DNA from: an uncultured Collinsella sp.
GTDB lineage: Bacteria > Actinomycetota > Coriobacteriia > Coriobacteriales > Coriobacteriaceae
Direction of reading: 5' to 3'
Length of the DNA stretch: 32,550 nt
NCBI GenBank assembly: GCA_902470905.1
Contig: CABRIC010000017.1
Span: 1-32,550 of the forward strand
Shown: piece by piece, positions 21,780-29,751 of the stretch
How the letters are laid out: each line of letters opens with the position of its first letter
Position numbering within the stretch: position 1 is the stretch's first letter
The notes under the pieces: generated by a model
Databases searched by the model: none
Told to the model about the DNA's origin: nothing
What the model saw: only the letters and a program-made list of their open reading frames with translations
Position numbers and translations under genes: made by a program

Positions 21780-21994
21780 GTTCCGCCGTTCTAACGAACG
21801 GCGGACCGGTCGACGCTGCGCGCCGCCCAGAGCGACAATTTGTCATTCAAAAGGCAAGGCATGACCAGAAGGTCTATGCCTTGCCTTTTTCATGCCAACT
21901 TGTTCGCTCTGGACGCCGCTCGCTGTCCGTCCTCTACCTGCGGCGTTGCCTTGCTCCGGATGCGGTAGTCATTGGGGACGTTCTTAAATGACTA
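21779..21994 (+). repeat. 216-bp structured intergenic repeat, copy B
   Basis: Same length and order as 1858-2073. First hairpin GGTTCCGCCGTTC (21779-21791) with GAACGGCGGACC (21796-21807), starting on the last base of the hspR stop; tail GTCGACGCTGCGC; outer stem CCAGAGCGACAA (21827-21838) with TTGTTCGCTCTGG (21900-21912); inner terminator hairpin 21849-21890; ACGCCGC/GCGGCGT arms; GGGGAC-core palindrome TAGTCATT/AATGACTA (21966-21994). Compared with copy A, both partners of several base pairs have changed together. Confidence 0.85.
21849..21890 (+). terminator. Terminator hairpin inside repeat copy B (end of the dnaK operon)
   Basis: AAAAGGCAAGGCATGACC (21849-21866), loop AGAA, paired arm 21871-21889 with one bulge, then TTTTT. 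The CAAGG/CCTTG pair here replaces CGAGG/CCTCG of copy A. Confidence 0.8.
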
Positions 21995-22218
21995 GTCAAA
22001 GGGGACACTCTTGCGGCACTTGGCAGTTGGGGACGCTCCTTTTGTGCCGGCACTTTGGGACACTCCTTGTCCAGAGAGTGATGCAAGGGGCTCGTTCTAT
22101 GCTTTACTGAGATAAAGTGAACGTGTAGATTCGTAACCCACTCGCAACCGTTCTATGGCACGATATTGAACGAATGTATGCTATGCGCCCAAATCTTTTG
22201 GGCAGAGTGGGAGACAGT
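21995..22218. other. Repeat remnants and leader upstream of the hydratase gene
   Basis: Further small GGGGAC-type units lie here: AAAGGGGACACTCTTG (21998-22013), GGCACTT..TTGGGGACGCTCC..GTGCC (22016-22048) and TTTGGGACACTCCTTGTCC (22053-22071). A 7-bp hairpin GCCCAAA-TCT-TTTGGGC (22187-22203) sits just before the ribosome binding site of the hydratase. No clear promoter hexamers with good spacing are seen. Confidence 0.6.
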
Positions 22219-24519
22219 ATGGTCAAGCTGTACGAGGACGGCATCTACCTGCGTAACGGCAGCGAGGTTGTGCCTGCGGCCGAGGCTGCCGAGCGCGGTA
22301 TTACGCAGACACCCGAGGATGCCAAGCGCGGCACCATCGCGTATTCGATCCTCCAGGCACACAATACGTCCGGAGACCCCGAGGCGCTCAAGATTCGCTT
22401 TGACGCCATGGCGAGCCACGACATCACCTTTGTCGGCATCATCCAGACGGCGCGCGCCTCGGGCATGGAGCAGTTCCCGCTGCCCTACGTGCTCACCAAC
22501 TGCCACAACTCGCTGTGCGCCGTGGGCGGCACCATCAACGAGGACGACCACGTCTTTGGTCTCTCGGCTGCCAAGAAGTACGGCGGCATCTTCGTCCCGC
22601 CGCACATCGCCGTCATCCACTCCTTTATGCGTGAGAATTTCGCCGGCTGTGGCAAGATGATCCTGGGCTCCGACTCGCACACCCGCTACGGCGCTCTGGG
22701 CACCATGGCCGTGGGCGAGGGCGGTGGCGAGCTGGCAAAGCAGCTGCTGCGCGACACCTACGATGTCGCCTACCCCGGCGTCGTTGCCATCTACCTCACA
22801 GGCGCCCCGCGCCCCGGCGTTGGCCCGCACGACGTGGCGCTCGCCATCATCCGTGCCGTCTTTGCCAAGGGTTACGTTAAGAACAAGGTTATGGAGTTCG
22901 TGGGCCCCGGCATCGCGAGCATGACGACTGACTATCGCAACGGCGTCGACGTCATGACCACCGAGACCACCTGCCTTTCCTCCATCTGGGCCACCGACGA
23001 GGACACACACGCGTTTTTGGCCATGCACGGCCGCGGCGACGACTACCGCGAGCTCAAGCCCGCCGATGTCGCCTACTACGACGGCTGCGTCGAGGTCGAT
23101 CTGTCGAGCATCAAGCCCATGATCGCGCTGCCGTTCCATCCTTCCAACGGCTTTGAGATTGACGAGCTCAACGAGAACCTCGAGGACATCCTGCACGAGG
23201 TGGAGCTCGAGGCCGCCAAGATCGGCGAGGGCAAGACGCACTTTAGCCTGCTCGACAAGATCGTCGACGGCAAGCTGCACGTGCAGCAGGGCGTTATCGC
23301 CGGCTGCTCGGGCGGCAACTACGACTCCGTGGTCCAGGCTGCCCGCGTGCTCAAGGGCGCCAACACCGGCTGCGGCGAGTTCTCGCTGTCGGTCTATCCC
23401 ACGAGCCAGCCCGTGGCACTCGAGCTTACACGCCGCGGCTACATCTACGACCTTATGGAGGCCGGCGCGATTGTGCGCACGGCGTTCTGCGGCCCGTGCT
23501 TCGGCGCCGGCGACACGCCCGCCAACAACGGCCTTTCGATCCGCCACACCACGCGCAACTTCCCCAACCGCGAGGGTTCCAAGCCGGGCAATGGCCAGCT
23601 GAGCGCCGTGGCCCTGATGGACGCTCGCTCCATTGCGGCGACGGCTGCCAACGGCGGCGTCCTGACGCCGGCGACCGACCTGCCCGAGGAGACTTGGGAC
23701 GAGGCCTGCGAGTACACCTTTGACGACGCGCCGTACAAAAAGCGCGTGTATTGGGGCTTTGGCAAGGCGGAGCCTGCCGACGAACTGGTCGAGGGTCCCA
23801 ACATCAAGCCGTGGCCCGCGATGGAGCCCCTCGGCGACGATATCCTGCTCAAGGTGTGCTCTAAGATCATGGACCCGGTCACCACGACTGACGAGCTCAT
23901 TCCTTCGGGCGAGACGAGCTCCTTCCGCTCCAACCCGCTGGGCCTGGCAGAGTTTACGCTGAGCCGCCGCGACCCGGCCTACGTGGGCCGTTCCAAGGAG
24001 GTCGACGCCGTGGAGAAGCGCCGCGTGGCTGGCGAGTCCGCGGGTGACCTGGCAGCACTCGATGCCGAGCTTGCCGGCGTGTTTGAGGCGCTGGCCGGCG
24101 CGGGTGTCGCTGCCGACGCCAAGGCGACCGAGTACGGCTCCATGCTCTATGCCAAGAAGCCCGGTGACGGTTCCGCCCGCGAGCAGGCCGCGAGCTGCCA
24201 GCGCGTAATTGGCGGCCTGGCCAACATCGTCCACGAGTACGCCACCAAGCGCTATCGCTCCAACGTGATGAACTGGGGCATGGTGCCCTTCCAGATGGAG
24301 GCGGAGCCCAACTTTGAGGTGGGCGACTACGTCTTTGTGCCGGGTATCCGTGCCGCGCTCGACGGCGACCTGAAGGACATCGCCGCCTACGTGGTGCGCG
24401 CCGACGGTGCGGTCGAGCAGATTGAGCTCTACATTGCCGATATGACGGCAGAGGAGCGTGCCATCGTCAAGGCCGGCTGCTTGATCAACTACAACAAGTT
24501 CAAGGCCGCTGCCGAGTAA
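22219..24519 (+). CDS. Aconitase-family hydratase (YbhJ-like)
   Basis: 766 aa. The ATG at 22219 has GGGAG (22209-22213) five bases upstream and gives MVKLYEDGIYL, the usual start of this family; an ATG-like frame start 45 bases earlier is less likely. Aconitase [4Fe-4S] ligands fit Cys363 (IAGCSGG) and Cys424/Cys427 (AFCGPCFGAGD). Other aconitase segments are TNCHNSLCAVGG, GSDSHTRYGALGTMAVGEGG, TTETTCLSSIW, RNFPNREG and DELIPSGETSSFRSNPLGLAEF. Related proteins in E. coli (YbhJ) and many gut clostridia are called putative hydratases; substrate unproven. No citrate synthase or isocitrate dehydrogenase is near, so a role in a TCA cycle is not supported by context. Ended by a 23-bp palindrome and a terminator. 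Confidence 0.92.
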   Translation: MVKLYEDGIYLRNGSEVVPAAEAAERGITQTPEDAKRGTIAYSILQAHNTSGDPEALKIRFDAMASHDITFVGIIQTARASGMEQFPLPYVLTNCHNSLCAVGGTINEDDHVFGLSAAKKYGGIFVPPHIAVIHSFMRENFAGCGKMILGSDSHTRYGALGTMAVGEGGGELAKQLLRDTYDVAYPGVVAIYLTGAPRPGVGPHDVALAIIRAVFAKGYVKNKVMEFVGPGIASMTTDYRNGVDVMTTETTCLSSIWATDEDTHAFLAMHGRGDDYRELKPADVAYYDGCVEVDLSSIKPMIALPFHPSNGFEIDELNENLEDILHEVELEAAKIGEGKTHFSLLDKIVDGKLHVQQGVIAGCSGGNYDSVVQAARVLKGANTGCGEFSLSVYPTSQPVALELTRRGYIYDLMEAGAIVRTAFCGPCFGAGDTPANNGLSIRHTTRNFPNREGSKPGNGQLSAVALMDARSIAATAANGGVLTPATDLPEETWDEACEYTFDDAPYKKRVYWGFGKAEPADELVEGPNIKPWPAMEPLGDDILLKVCSKIMDPVTTTDELIPSGETSSFRSNPLGLAEFTLSRRDPAYVGRSKEVDAVEKRRVAGESAGDLAALDAELAGVFEALAGAGVAADAKATEYGSMLYAKKPGDGSAREQAASCQRVIGGLANIVHEYATKRYRSNVMNWGMVPFQMEAEPNFEVGDYVFVPGIRAALDGDLKDIAAYVVRADGAVEQIELYIADMTAEERAIVKAGCLINYNKFKAAAE

Positions 24520-24530
24520 CTCTGCTGTAC

Positions 24531-24602
24531 GCCCCTGCCACACCTTTCCCTCGTGCTCACGCGCTTCGCGAGGGTCGCCCGAGGGAAAGGTGTGGCAGGG
24601 GC
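24531..24602. repeat. Perfect 23-bp inverted repeat after the hydratase gene
   Basis: The arm at 24531-24553 (GCCCCTGCCACACC...) is the exact reverse complement of 24580-24602. The 26-base centre contains a smaller hairpin (CGCG-CTT-CGCG). It begins 11 bases after the stop codon. No T tract follows, so it is probably a repeat element; the terminator comes later at 24658. Confidence 0.8.
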
Positions 24603-24657
24603 TACCGCGACGTTCTCGTTGGGTCTTGAGGGACGCTAAGAAATGGACTTGCTTGAT

Positions 24658-24689
24658 GCCGCTCCTGTTATCGGGGCGGCTTCTTTTTT
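24658..24689 (+). terminator. Intrinsic terminator downstream of the hydratase gene
   Basis: GCCGCTCC (24658-24665) pairs with GGGGCGGC (24673-24680), loop TGTTATC, followed by TTCTTTTTT. Confidence 0.85.
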
Positions 24690-24697
24690 GTCGAAAA

Positions 24698-24730
24698 CCG
24701 CCACAAAGGGGACAGGCACCTTTGTGGCGG
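24698..24730. repeat. CCACAAAGG / GGGGACAGGCACC palindrome, copy 1
   Basis: CCGCCACAAAGG (24698-24709), GGACAGGCA, CCTTTGTGGCGG (24719-24730): perfect 12-bp arms. Preceded by GTCGAAAA, as in copy 2. Its core is in the opposite orientation to copies 2 and 3. Confidence 0.8.
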
Positions 24731-24785
24731 TGGGGAACGAGCTCGATGTTGTTGTGATCGTTGAGCGGTATGTTAATGAGCGGCT

Positions 24786-25454
24786 CTACAGAATTTCATC
24801 CGGGTTGGCGGGTTTGGTTGTTTTGGGGATGCCGAGTTTGGATGACGCGAAATCGTCAACATTGTCCTTAATTCCGTCTTTGGTGTAGACGGTGACCATA
24901 TAGGTGCTGTGTCCGAATTCGCCCTTGTCGCGTGTTGCCCAGGCATCCCAGTAGGCGGCCCTGTTTCGCCCTTTGATTTTTCCGACACGGCGGAGTTCTG
25001 TTCGCTTTAATTTCTGGTTGCTATAGATGGTTCGACCGGCCTCCTCGGTGAGCCCGCACTGTCCAAGCATCTTGTCGAGGACTTGGTTCATGTGGCGCTC
25101 ATCGGTGTTTGGTGCGTAGTCGTAGGCAAGGCCGATGGAGTCGAGTGGCTGGTCGTCGATTAGATAGTTTAGCGCCTGAGGTCCAAGGCAGAAATAGGGG
25201 GAGCATCCGTCGATCTGACCGAGCAACGGTAACTTGGACTGCCAAAGTCCGGTGGGAATTGCATATTCGTAGAACACGCCACGGCAGACAAAGGAGAGCG
25301 AGGTGGCACGCGAGCCGGCGTCGATCATCCCGCAAAGATCGAAGGGCGAGGCGATACCAAAAGAAAAGGGCGTGATGACGATAAGGAAGAGCATCACGAT
25401 GGGTATGGCGAGAATGGCGATGACGTTGCGACCGGTGGAATGAGACGGCTTCAT
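24786..25454 (-). CDS. Membrane-anchored protein of unknown function
   Basis: 222 aa. The ATG at 25454 has GAGGAG upstream on the minus strand; the longer frame start is a TTG without a site. One hydrophobic helix at about residues 11-34 (NVIAILAIPIVMLFLIVITPF) anchors it, with the rest predicted outside. The outer part has four cysteines in DLCGM, FVCRG, DGCSPYFC, plus GQCGL, which may form disulfides. No family recognised. Codon use and GC are a little lower than in neighbours, suggesting acquisition or weak expression. It is divergent from the gene at 25689, and both are bracketed by copies of the same short palindrome. Confidence 0.75.
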   Translation of the reverse strand: MKPSHSTGRNVIAILAIPIVMLFLIVITPFSFGIASPFDLCGMIDAGSRATSLSFVCRGVFYEYAIPTGLWQSKLPLLGQIDGCSPYFCLGPQALNYLIDDQPLDSIGLAYDYAPNTDERHMNQVLDKMLGQCGLTEEAGRTIYSNQKLKRTELRRVGKIKGRNRAAYWDAWATRDKGEFGHSTYMVTVYTKDGIKDNVDDFASSKLGIPKTTKPANPDEIL

Positions 25455-25564
25455 ATGCGCTCCTCGAGACAAAGATCTGTTGAGGATAGGCAGAAATGGA
25501 TATGTTCAGAGAACAATTCAAGTTTAATCTCATGGCGCGAGATGGTCGACCGTTAGCGTCGAAA

Positions 25565-25599
25565 ACCACCACAAAGGTGCCTGTCCCCCTTGTGGTGGT
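25565..25599. repeat. CCACAAAGG / GGGGACAGGCACC palindrome, copy 2
   Basis: ACCACCACAAAGG, TGCCTGTCC, then CCCTTGTGGTGGT with one mismatch. Preceded by GTCGAAAA like copy 1. It sits in the shared upstream region of the two divergent orphan genes. Confidence 0.75.
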
Positions 25600-25688
25600 G
25601 AGGAGCACGCGGCTTCTTTTGGTAATAGTGCTGGCTGGCGATATCATTAGTGCAGGTGGCGAAGGCTTGCATTGTGAGGTGCTTTACT

Positions 25689-26360
25689 GTGAGAAGTCCT
25701 GCCCGTATTGGATTGATTGTTTTGGCGCTTGCGATCACCGTGGTTGGCATGGGTGCTGTCAGCATGGCGTTTCTACCTGCTGCGGTGACGGAGCCGGTGG
25801 TCAAGCCTGTGACTCAATCTGTCGAACTTCTGACCGGCGCCGCCAAGTCCGAGACCATTACCGTTGATTTTGATGAGCAACCGGCTGCGCTGGGCATTAG
25901 TAATTATCCAAGTATTCAGCTTGGGGCTATGCGCTATGCCACGGATTCTAGTCTGATCGACAGGGCGTCCGAGCTGCTCAGGGGCAAAACCTTTAAGCGC
26001 TGGTATGGATATGCGTCCTATCGGGCAAAAGCGAACGACATGGTTGGCGGATGCCACTCGTCCATCGAGTTGGACACCGCGAATGGCGCCAAGTTATGTG
26101 ATGTCTCGTACGATCCTGGCTACGAGGGCAATGAGGGGCCGGGCATCTACATCTTGGACGGCGATGCCGCCTATGTCATGGAGGGCAACCAGGCCGAGCT
26201 CAACGATTTTATGGGTCAGTGCATTCAGGATGCCTATGAACAGACCTGCTTGCCCGACCCGCAGACTGCACGCGATAGTGGGTCTGCCCGTACATGGCTG
26301 TTCGAGGATGAGATGCCCTGGAACGCCGAATCGGGAAGCACGGGCTCGGCAAGTAAATAG
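25689..26360 (+). CDS. Membrane-anchored or secreted protein of unknown function
   Basis: 223 aa if the GTG at 25689 is used; GAGG (25676-25679) is nine bases upstream. A GTG at 25650 would add 13 residues but lacks a site. One hydrophobic segment (about 6-28, IGLIVLALAITVVGMGAVSMAF) acts as a signal anchor. The outer part contains SNYPSIQLGAMRYATDSS, a basic KTFKRWYGYASYRAKAN stretch, and cysteines in GGCHSS, KLCDVS, GQCIQD and TCLPD. Possibly two disulfides. I do not recognise the family and see no sequence similarity to the divergent neighbour, though both are single-helix anchored proteins of about 220 aa with four or more outer cysteines. Confidence 0.75.
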   Translation: MRSPARIGLIVLALAITVVGMGAVSMAFLPAAVTEPVVKPVTQSVELLTGAAKSETITVDFDEQPAALGISNYPSIQLGAMRYATDSSLIDRASELLRGKTFKRWYGYASYRAKANDMVGGCHSSIELDTANGAKLCDVSYDPGYEGNEGPGIYILDGDAAYVMEGNQAELNDFMGQCIQDAYEQTCLPDPQTARDSGSARTWLFEDEMPWNAESGSTGSASK

Positions 26361-26367
26361 AGGCTGC

Positions 26368-26404
26368 AACCACCACAAAGGTGCCTGTCCCCTTTGTGGT
26401 GGTT
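26368..26404. repeat. CCACAAAGG / GGGGACAGGCACC palindrome, copy 3
   Basis: AACCACCACAAAGG (26368-26381), TGCCTGTCC, CCTTTGTGGTGGTT (26391-26404): perfect 14-bp arms. Begins seven bases after the stop of the orphan gene. Confidence 0.8.
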
Positions 26405-26427
26405 TGTATGTCGTGGGAACACTCAGA

Positions 26428-26463
26428 AAATCTTATATATAGAGACTTAGATTTGTGTATAAG
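26428..26463 (+). promoter_or_regulatory. clpB control element, candidate HspR operator and promoter
   Basis: AAATCTTATAT (26428-26438), five bases, GACTTAGATTT (26444-26454), identical in both blocks and in spacing to the dnaK element at 17344-17370. A -10-like TATAAG follows at 26458-26463, 80 bases before the start codon. The five-base centres differ (ATAGA here, GAATT at dnaK), which marks the flanking blocks as the conserved part. Confidence 0.65.
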
Positions 26464-26543
26464 ATCGCGCAAAGCTGGCAACAATACTTCTCGAACAACG
26501 TGAAGCCGCCCCGTAGGGCGGCCGCCCCAAGAGAGGTGATTCC

Positions 26544-29171
26544 ATGAGAATCGATAAGCTAGCAATGACGTCGCGCGAGGCGCTGCAGACCGCCATGAGC
26601 ACGGCTGCCGACGCGCAGGCCGGCGCGGTAGAGCCGATTCACCTGCTGTCCGCCCTGCTCGGTGCCGGCGAGCGCAATATCTCCGTGATCATAGAGCGCA
26701 TCGGTGCCGACCCGGCTCAGCTCGCACGCTCCACACAGGATGCCATCGACCACGCGCCCAAGGTTTCGGGCGAGGGCCAGCAGATGGGCCTGTCTAACGA
26801 GCTCGTCCGTGTCATCGAAAAGGCCGAGAAGAAGGCCACCAAGATGGGCGACAGCTTTGTAGTGACCGAGCATCTACTGATGGCACTTGCCGAGGACAAG
26901 GGCGAGGCGGGCCGCGTGCTGCGCGATGCCGGCGTGACCAAGGAGCGCATCGAGCAAGTCTACGAGGAGCTGCGCGGCGATGACCGCGTGACGTCTGCCG
27001 AGGATAAGACGCAGTTTGAGGCGCTAGAGCAGTACGGTCGCAACATCTGCGACCTCGCCCGCGCCGGCAAGCTCGACCCGGTCATCGGCCGTACCGACGA
27101 GATCCGTCGTACCATCCAGGTCCTGTCCCGCCGCACCAAGAACAACCCCGTGCTCATTGGCGAGCCGGGCGTCGGCAAGACGGCTATCGTCGAGGGCATC
27201 GCCCAGCGTATCGTGGCCGGCGACGTGCCGAGCACCCTGCGCGACCGCGACCTCATCGAGCTCGACATGAGCGCGCTGGTCGCCGGCGCCAAGTACCGCG
27301 GCGAGTTCGAGGACCGCTTGAAGTCCGTGCTCAAGGAGGTTCAAAAATCCGAAGGCAAGGTCATCCTGTTCATCGATGAGCTCCACACCATCGTGGGCGC
27401 GGGTGCCACCGAGGGCTCCATGGACGCCGGCAACATCCTCAAGCCTGCGCTCGCTCGTGGCGACCTGCATGCGATCGGCGCGACCACGCTTGACGAGTAC
27501 CGCAAGTACATCGAGAAGGACGCGGCGCTCGCGCGTCGTTTCCAGACTGTGATGGTCTCCGAGCCTACCGTCGAGGACACCATCTCGATCCTGCGTGGCC
27601 TCAAGGAGAAGTACGAGATCTTCCACGGCGTGCATATCACCGATAGCGCGCTCGTGGCCGCCGCCGACCTCTCCGATCGCTACATCGCTGACCGCTTCCT
27701 GCCCGACAAGGCCATCGACCTGGTCGACGAGGCCGCAAGCCGCCTGCGCATGGAACTCGACAGCATGCCGGTCGAGATCGACGCCACCACGCGTCAGCTC
27801 ACCCAGCTGCAGATCGAGGAGCAGGCGCTCATGAAGGAGACTGACGACGCCTCCAAGGAGCGTCTGGAGGCCCTGCGCCAGGAGATCGCCGAGGTCCAGG
27901 AAAAGCTCAACGTGCAAAAGGCCGGCTGGCTCAACCAAAAGAACGCCATCGACCACGTGCAGGAGCTCAAAGGGCAGCTCGACGAGGCCAGAAGCGAAGA
28001 GGAGCGCGCGACGCGCAACGGCGATCTGGGCCGTGCGTCCGAGCTGCGCTACTCCGTGATTCCGGGTCTGCAGCAGCAGATTCAGGATTCCGAGGCCGCG
28101 CTCGAGGCACAAAAGCAGCAGGACGGCGAGGGCCTCAACGAACAGGTGACCTCCGATGAGATCGCCGAGGTCGTGAGTGCCTGGACCGGCGTGCCCGTGT
28201 CCAAGATGATGCAGGGCGAGCTCGACAAGTTGAAGGGCTTGGAGGGCGAGCTGCATAAGCGCGTCATCGGCCAGGACGAGGCCGTCTCCGCCGTGGCCGC
28301 GGCCGTGCGCCGTAGCCGTGCGGGTCTCTCCGATCCGGACAAGCCCATCGGCAGCTTCTTCTTCCTGGGCCCCACCGGCGTGGGCAAGACTGAGCTTGCC
28401 AAGGCGCTGGCCGAGTGCCTGTTCGATGACGAGCGCGCGCTCGTGCGTATCGACATGTCCGAATACATGGAGAAGTTCAGCGTCCAGCGTCTGATCGGTG
28501 CGCCTCCGGGATACGTTGGCTACGACGAGGGCGGCCAGCTCACCGAGGCCGTGCGCCGTCGTCCGTACTCCGTGATCTTGCTCGACGAGATGGAGAAGGC
28601 CCATCCGGATGTCTTTAACGTGCTGTTGCAGGTGCTTGATGACGGCCGTCTGACCGATGGCCAGGGTCGCCAGGTGTCCTTCAAGAACACGATTATCATC
28701 ATGACGTCCAACGTGGGCTCCAAAGCCATCGCCGATCTGTCCGGTAAGGACGAGGAGGAGATGCGCCATCAGGTCGACGCCGCCATGGCTCAGACCTTCC
28801 GCCCCGAATTCCTCAACCGTATCGACGATATTGTGGTGTTCCATCCGCTCGGCATGGCGCAGATCGAGAAGATCGTCGACATCCAGCTTGCCGACGTCCG
28901 CGCACGCCTGGCCAAGGAGCGCATGACGCTTGCCATCACCCCGGCGGCCAAGCAGATGCTCGCCGTGGGCGGCCTGGACCCCGTGTTCGGTGCCCGTCCG
29001 CTCAAGCGCCTGGTCCAGCGCGAGGTCGTGGACGCCATCGCCGCCGCCATCATCGACGGCACGGTGCGCGAGGGCGATCAGGTGACGGTCGATGTCGACA
29101 AGGACGGCGGCTTTACCGTCGTGTGCGACAACACGCCGGCGGCCACCTACGAGGTTCCCGACGCCGAGTAG
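26544..29171 (+). CDS. clpB: Disaggregase ClpB (Hsp100)
   Basis: 875 aa, full length. With DnaK it pulls proteins out of aggregates. N-terminal Clp_N repeats (about 5-145), AAA-1 with Walker A GEPGVGKT (206-213) and Walker B VILFIDELH, a coiled-coil M domain (about 405-530, QIEEQALMKETDDASKERLE), AAA-2 with GPTGVGKT (609-616) and ILLDEMEKAHPDVFN, pore loop GYVGYDEGG, and the C-terminal domain (VFGARPLKRLVQREV). The M domain distinguishes ClpB from ClpA and ClpX. The ATG at 26544 follows AGAGAGGTG. It is a single-gene unit, probably under HspR control together with dnaK. Confidence 0.98.
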   Translation: MRIDKLAMTSREALQTAMSTAADAQAGAVEPIHLLSALLGAGERNISVIIERIGADPAQLARSTQDAIDHAPKVSGEGQQMGLSNELVRVIEKAEKKATKMGDSFVVTEHLLMALAEDKGEAGRVLRDAGVTKERIEQVYEELRGDDRVTSAEDKTQFEALEQYGRNICDLARAGKLDPVIGRTDEIRRTIQVLSRRTKNNPVLIGEPGVGKTAIVEGIAQRIVAGDVPSTLRDRDLIELDMSALVAGAKYRGEFEDRLKSVLKEVQKSEGKVILFIDELHTIVGAGATEGSMDAGNILKPALARGDLHAIGATTLDEYRKYIEKDAALARRFQTVMVSEPTVEDTISILRGLKEKYEIFHGVHITDSALVAAADLSDRYIADRFLPDKAIDLVDEAASRLRMELDSMPVEIDATTRQLTQLQIEEQALMKETDDASKERLEALRQEIAEVQEKLNVQKAGWLNQKNAIDHVQELKGQLDEARSEEERATRNGDLGRASELRYSVIPGLQQQIQDSEAALEAQKQQDGEGLNEQVTSDEIAEVVSAWTGVPVSKMMQGELDKLKGLEGELHKRVIGQDEAVSAVAAAVRRSRAGLSDPDKPIGSFFFLGPTGVGKTELAKALAECLFDDERALVRIDMSEYMEKFSVQRLIGAPPGYVGYDEGGQLTEAVRRRPYSVILLDEMEKAHPDVFNVLLQVLDDGRLTDGQGRQVSFKNTIIIMTSNVGSKAIADLSGKDEEEMRHQVDAAMAQTFRPEFLNRIDDIVVFHPLGMAQIEKIVDIQLADVRARLAKERMTLAITPAAKQMLAVGGLDPVFGARPLKRLVQREVVDAIAAAIIDGTVREGDQVTVDVDKDGGFTVVCDNTPAATYEVPDAE

Positions 29172-29215
29172 ATTTTGGGCCATGCCTTAAAATCTGTCAG
29201 TCGTCTCTAAACGCC

Positions 29216-29252
29216 AAGGGCGGCGGATCCAATTGGGTCCGCCGCCCTTTTT
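29216..29252 (+). terminator. Intrinsic terminator of clpB
   Basis: AAGGGCGGCGGA (29216-29227) pairs with TCCGCCGCCCTT (29238-29249), followed by further T. Very stable 12-bp stem, 45 bases after the stop codon. Confidence 0.92.
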
Positions 29253-29304
29253 CGTGCGACAATCGATGATGTTGAACACGATTGCATGGCAAGGAGATAT
29301 GCAG

Positions 29305-29499
29305 ATGAAAGACGAGAACAAGACGAACGCACCGGCGGCTGAGATAGCGTCCGCCGCACCAAGGCCCGCGCCGAAACCGGCGCCCAAGCCGCGCGACCCC
29401 TACATCCGTGCCGAGAACGAGGACGATGACGGCTACGATCCCTACAGCGATCGCCGCCCCGAGCGTGAGCCGATGTTCGAAGCCGATCCGTGGCGCTGA
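29305..29499 (+). CDS. Small proline-rich, acidic protein
   Basis: 64 aa from ATG 29305, with AAGGAG (29291-29296) eight bases upstream; an ATG at 29299 is only two bases from that site and less likely. Residues 10-30 are an Ala/Pro/Lys stretch (PRPAPKPAPKPRDPY) and the remainder is strongly charged (AENEDDDGYDPYSDRRPERE), ending DPWR. It is predicted to be disordered, with no signal peptide or membrane helix. I do not recognise it. The good binding site and codon pattern support a real gene. Confidence 0.65.
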   Translation: MKDENKTNAPAAEIASAAPRPAPKPAPKPRDPYIRAENEDDDGYDPYSDRRPEREPMFEADPWR

Positions 29500-29522
29500 G
29501 TGCCACCCAAAAGGCCACCAAT

Positions 29523-29592
29523 AAGTTGCGGTGAAATAGGGACTGTTTTGCGGTTTGACCAGCAAAAACAGTCCCTATTTCACCGCAACTGC
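29523..29592. repeat. Long palindrome of the AGTTGCGGTGAAATAG family, copy 2
   Basis: AGTTGCGGTGAAATAGGGACTG and onward is mirrored by the arm ending in CACCGCAACT: 26 paired bases before a one-base length difference in the T/A run, around a ten-base centre. Outer 16 bp are shared with 16451-16519; the inner arms contain GGGACTG here and GTTCC there. Confidence 0.8.
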
Positions 29593-29751
29593 GTTAGGGA
29601 TTTTTCTGCAGGGGAGGGCAGTCAAAAAAGCCCCGTCCCAAATTGACTGCTCGGGGAGTCGCATTCGAGCTCGGTTGTCCTCTTAGCCACTCGATATCCT
29701 TCGGAGCAATAACGGTGATAAAACTTGCTTAAGTGCTAATCAAACTACACA

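Noticed and set aside
22219..24519. Canonical TCA-cycle aconitase (acnA/acnB)
   Set aside because: The N-terminal and central segments match the putative hydratase (YbhJ-like) branch better, and no other TCA gene is nearby; the symbol was left empty.
22153..24543. 796-aa open frame on the minus strand opposite the hydratase
   Set aside because: Shadow of a GC-rich gene: low-complexity Gly/Ala/Val/His composition, no family motifs, and the plus-strand gene has complete aconitase motifs.
27024..29183. 719-aa minus-strand frame opposite clpB, and a 516-aa one opposite dnaK (17477-19027)
   Set aside because: Same shadow effect; the plus-strand proteins are unmistakable and the antisense frames lack ribosome binding sites.
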